Part shown: piece after piece, positions 5,723 through 6,078 of the stretch
Numbering within the stretch: position 1 is the stretch's first letter
Layout: each line of letters begins with the position of its first letter
Assembly: GCA_019116185.1 (NCBI GenBank)
Contig: DXCD01000111.1
Span: 1-6,078 of the forward strand
Length of the DNA: 6,078 bases
DNA from: Candidatus Mediterraneibacter stercorigallinarum
GTDB lineage: Bacteria; Bacillota; Clostridia; Lachnospirales; Lachnospiraceae
Direction of reading: 5' to 3'
The notes under the pieces: model-generated
Seen by the model: only the letters and a program-made list of their open reading frames with translations
What the model was told of the DNA's origin: nothing
Database searches by the model: none
Made by a program: the position numbers and the translations under genes

Positions 5723-6078
5723 ATGATCAGGCAGATATCAGTATTTGTGGAAAATCAGCCGGGCAGCATGATGAATGTGACCTCTGTCCTCACGGAGGAA
5801 CATGTGAACATCCGCGCGATCTCAACGTTCGACTCGCCGGAGTTCGGTATTATGCGCCTTGTAGTCGATGATCCGGTCCGGGCAAAGGAAAGTCTGACAA
5901 AGAGAGGCTTTGTCACCAGGGTGACAGAAGTGATCGGCGCGGAGCTTAAGGATGAGAAGGGAAACCTCAATCAGATGCTCAAGATCCTTGCAGACGGACA
6001 GATCAATGTAAACTATATTTATTCTTTTGTTATCCGCGAAGGAAAAGCTCCTGTCATGGTATTTCATACGGACGATTT
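5723..6078 (+). CDS. Tandem ACT-domain protein, C-terminus cut by window edge
   Basis: Reading from ATG 5723 there are 118 complete codons with no stop before the right edge. Residues 1 to about 65 form an ACT domain: strand RQISVFVENQPGSM (3-16), helix MNVTSVLTEEHVNI (17-30), strand IRAISTFDSPEFGIMRLVVD (30-49), then the helix PVRAKESLTKRGF (51-63). A second ACT-like unit begins at VTEVIGAEL (67-75), with helix NLNQMLKILADGQIN (81-95) and strand VNYIYSFV (96-103). ACT domains bind small ligands, usually amino acids, at dimer interfaces. No catalytic or DNA-binding domain is visible, so this looks like a stand-alone sensor. The Shine-Dalgarno match AAGGGCGGTGAT (5707-5718) precedes the start. 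It follows iorB by 47 nt with no terminator, so it should belong to the operon and may sense an aromatic amino acid or keto acid (inference). Confidence 0.88.
   Translation, partial: MIRQISVFVENQPGSMMNVTSVLTEEHVNIRAISTFDSPEFGIMRLVVDDPVRAKESLTKRGFVTRVTEVIGAELKDEKGNLNQMLKILADGQINVNYIYSFVIREGKAPVMVFHTDD

Noticed and set aside
5647..5871. A 74-codon plus-strand frame across the iorB/ACT junction
   Set aside because: It overlaps the end of iorB and the ACT gene in another frame. Its internal ATG at 5704 lies just before the ribosome binding site of the true ACT start at 5723.

Overview
The window looks like chromosomal DNA from an anaerobic, gut-type Firmicute, most likely Lachnospiraceae or a close clostridial relative. 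The evidence is the near-perfect AAGGAGG-type ribosome binding sites, the roughly balanced base composition, the extended -10 promoters, and the gene set: a flavodiiron oxygen/NO reductase, a cytidylate-kinase-like P-loop protein, and a ferredoxin-dependent 2-keto acid oxidoreductase. I cannot name a species from the sequence alone.

Layout. The minus strand on the left holds the N-terminus of a cytidylate-kinase-like protein (cut by the window edge), preceded by a complete fprA-type flavodiiron protein gene. A 228-bp divergent intergenic region (1311-1538) carries promoter-like elements for both directions. On the plus strand follow a small ArsC/Spx-family thioredoxin-fold protein and then a 150-bp gap containing a good extended -10 promoter and a GC-rich leader that can fold into a long stem-loop. 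After that comes a tight four-gene operon: a PaaK-type aryl-acid CoA ligase, iorA, iorB and an ACT-domain protein that runs off the right edge.

How the genes work together. IorA (TPP and two [4Fe-4S] clusters) and IorB form indolepyruvate:ferredoxin oxidoreductase, which interconverts arylpyruvates with arylacetyl-CoA, CO2 and reduced ferredoxin. The ligase interconverts arylacetates with arylacetyl-CoA. Together they connect aromatic amino acids (via their 2-keto acids) with free arylacetates. The sequence does not fix the direction: it could be fermentation to phenylacetate or indoleacetate, or reductive uptake of arylacetates for amino acid synthesis. The trailing ACT-domain protein is a plausible amino acid sensor for this pathway. 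The flavodiiron protein next door could protect oxygen-sensitive Fe-S enzymes of this kind, but it is a separate transcription unit.

No mobile element, CRISPR array, tRNA or rRNA was seen, and no convincing intrinsic terminator. The genes belong to known families. The least explained parts are the structured leader in front of the ligase gene and the role of the ACT-domain protein.
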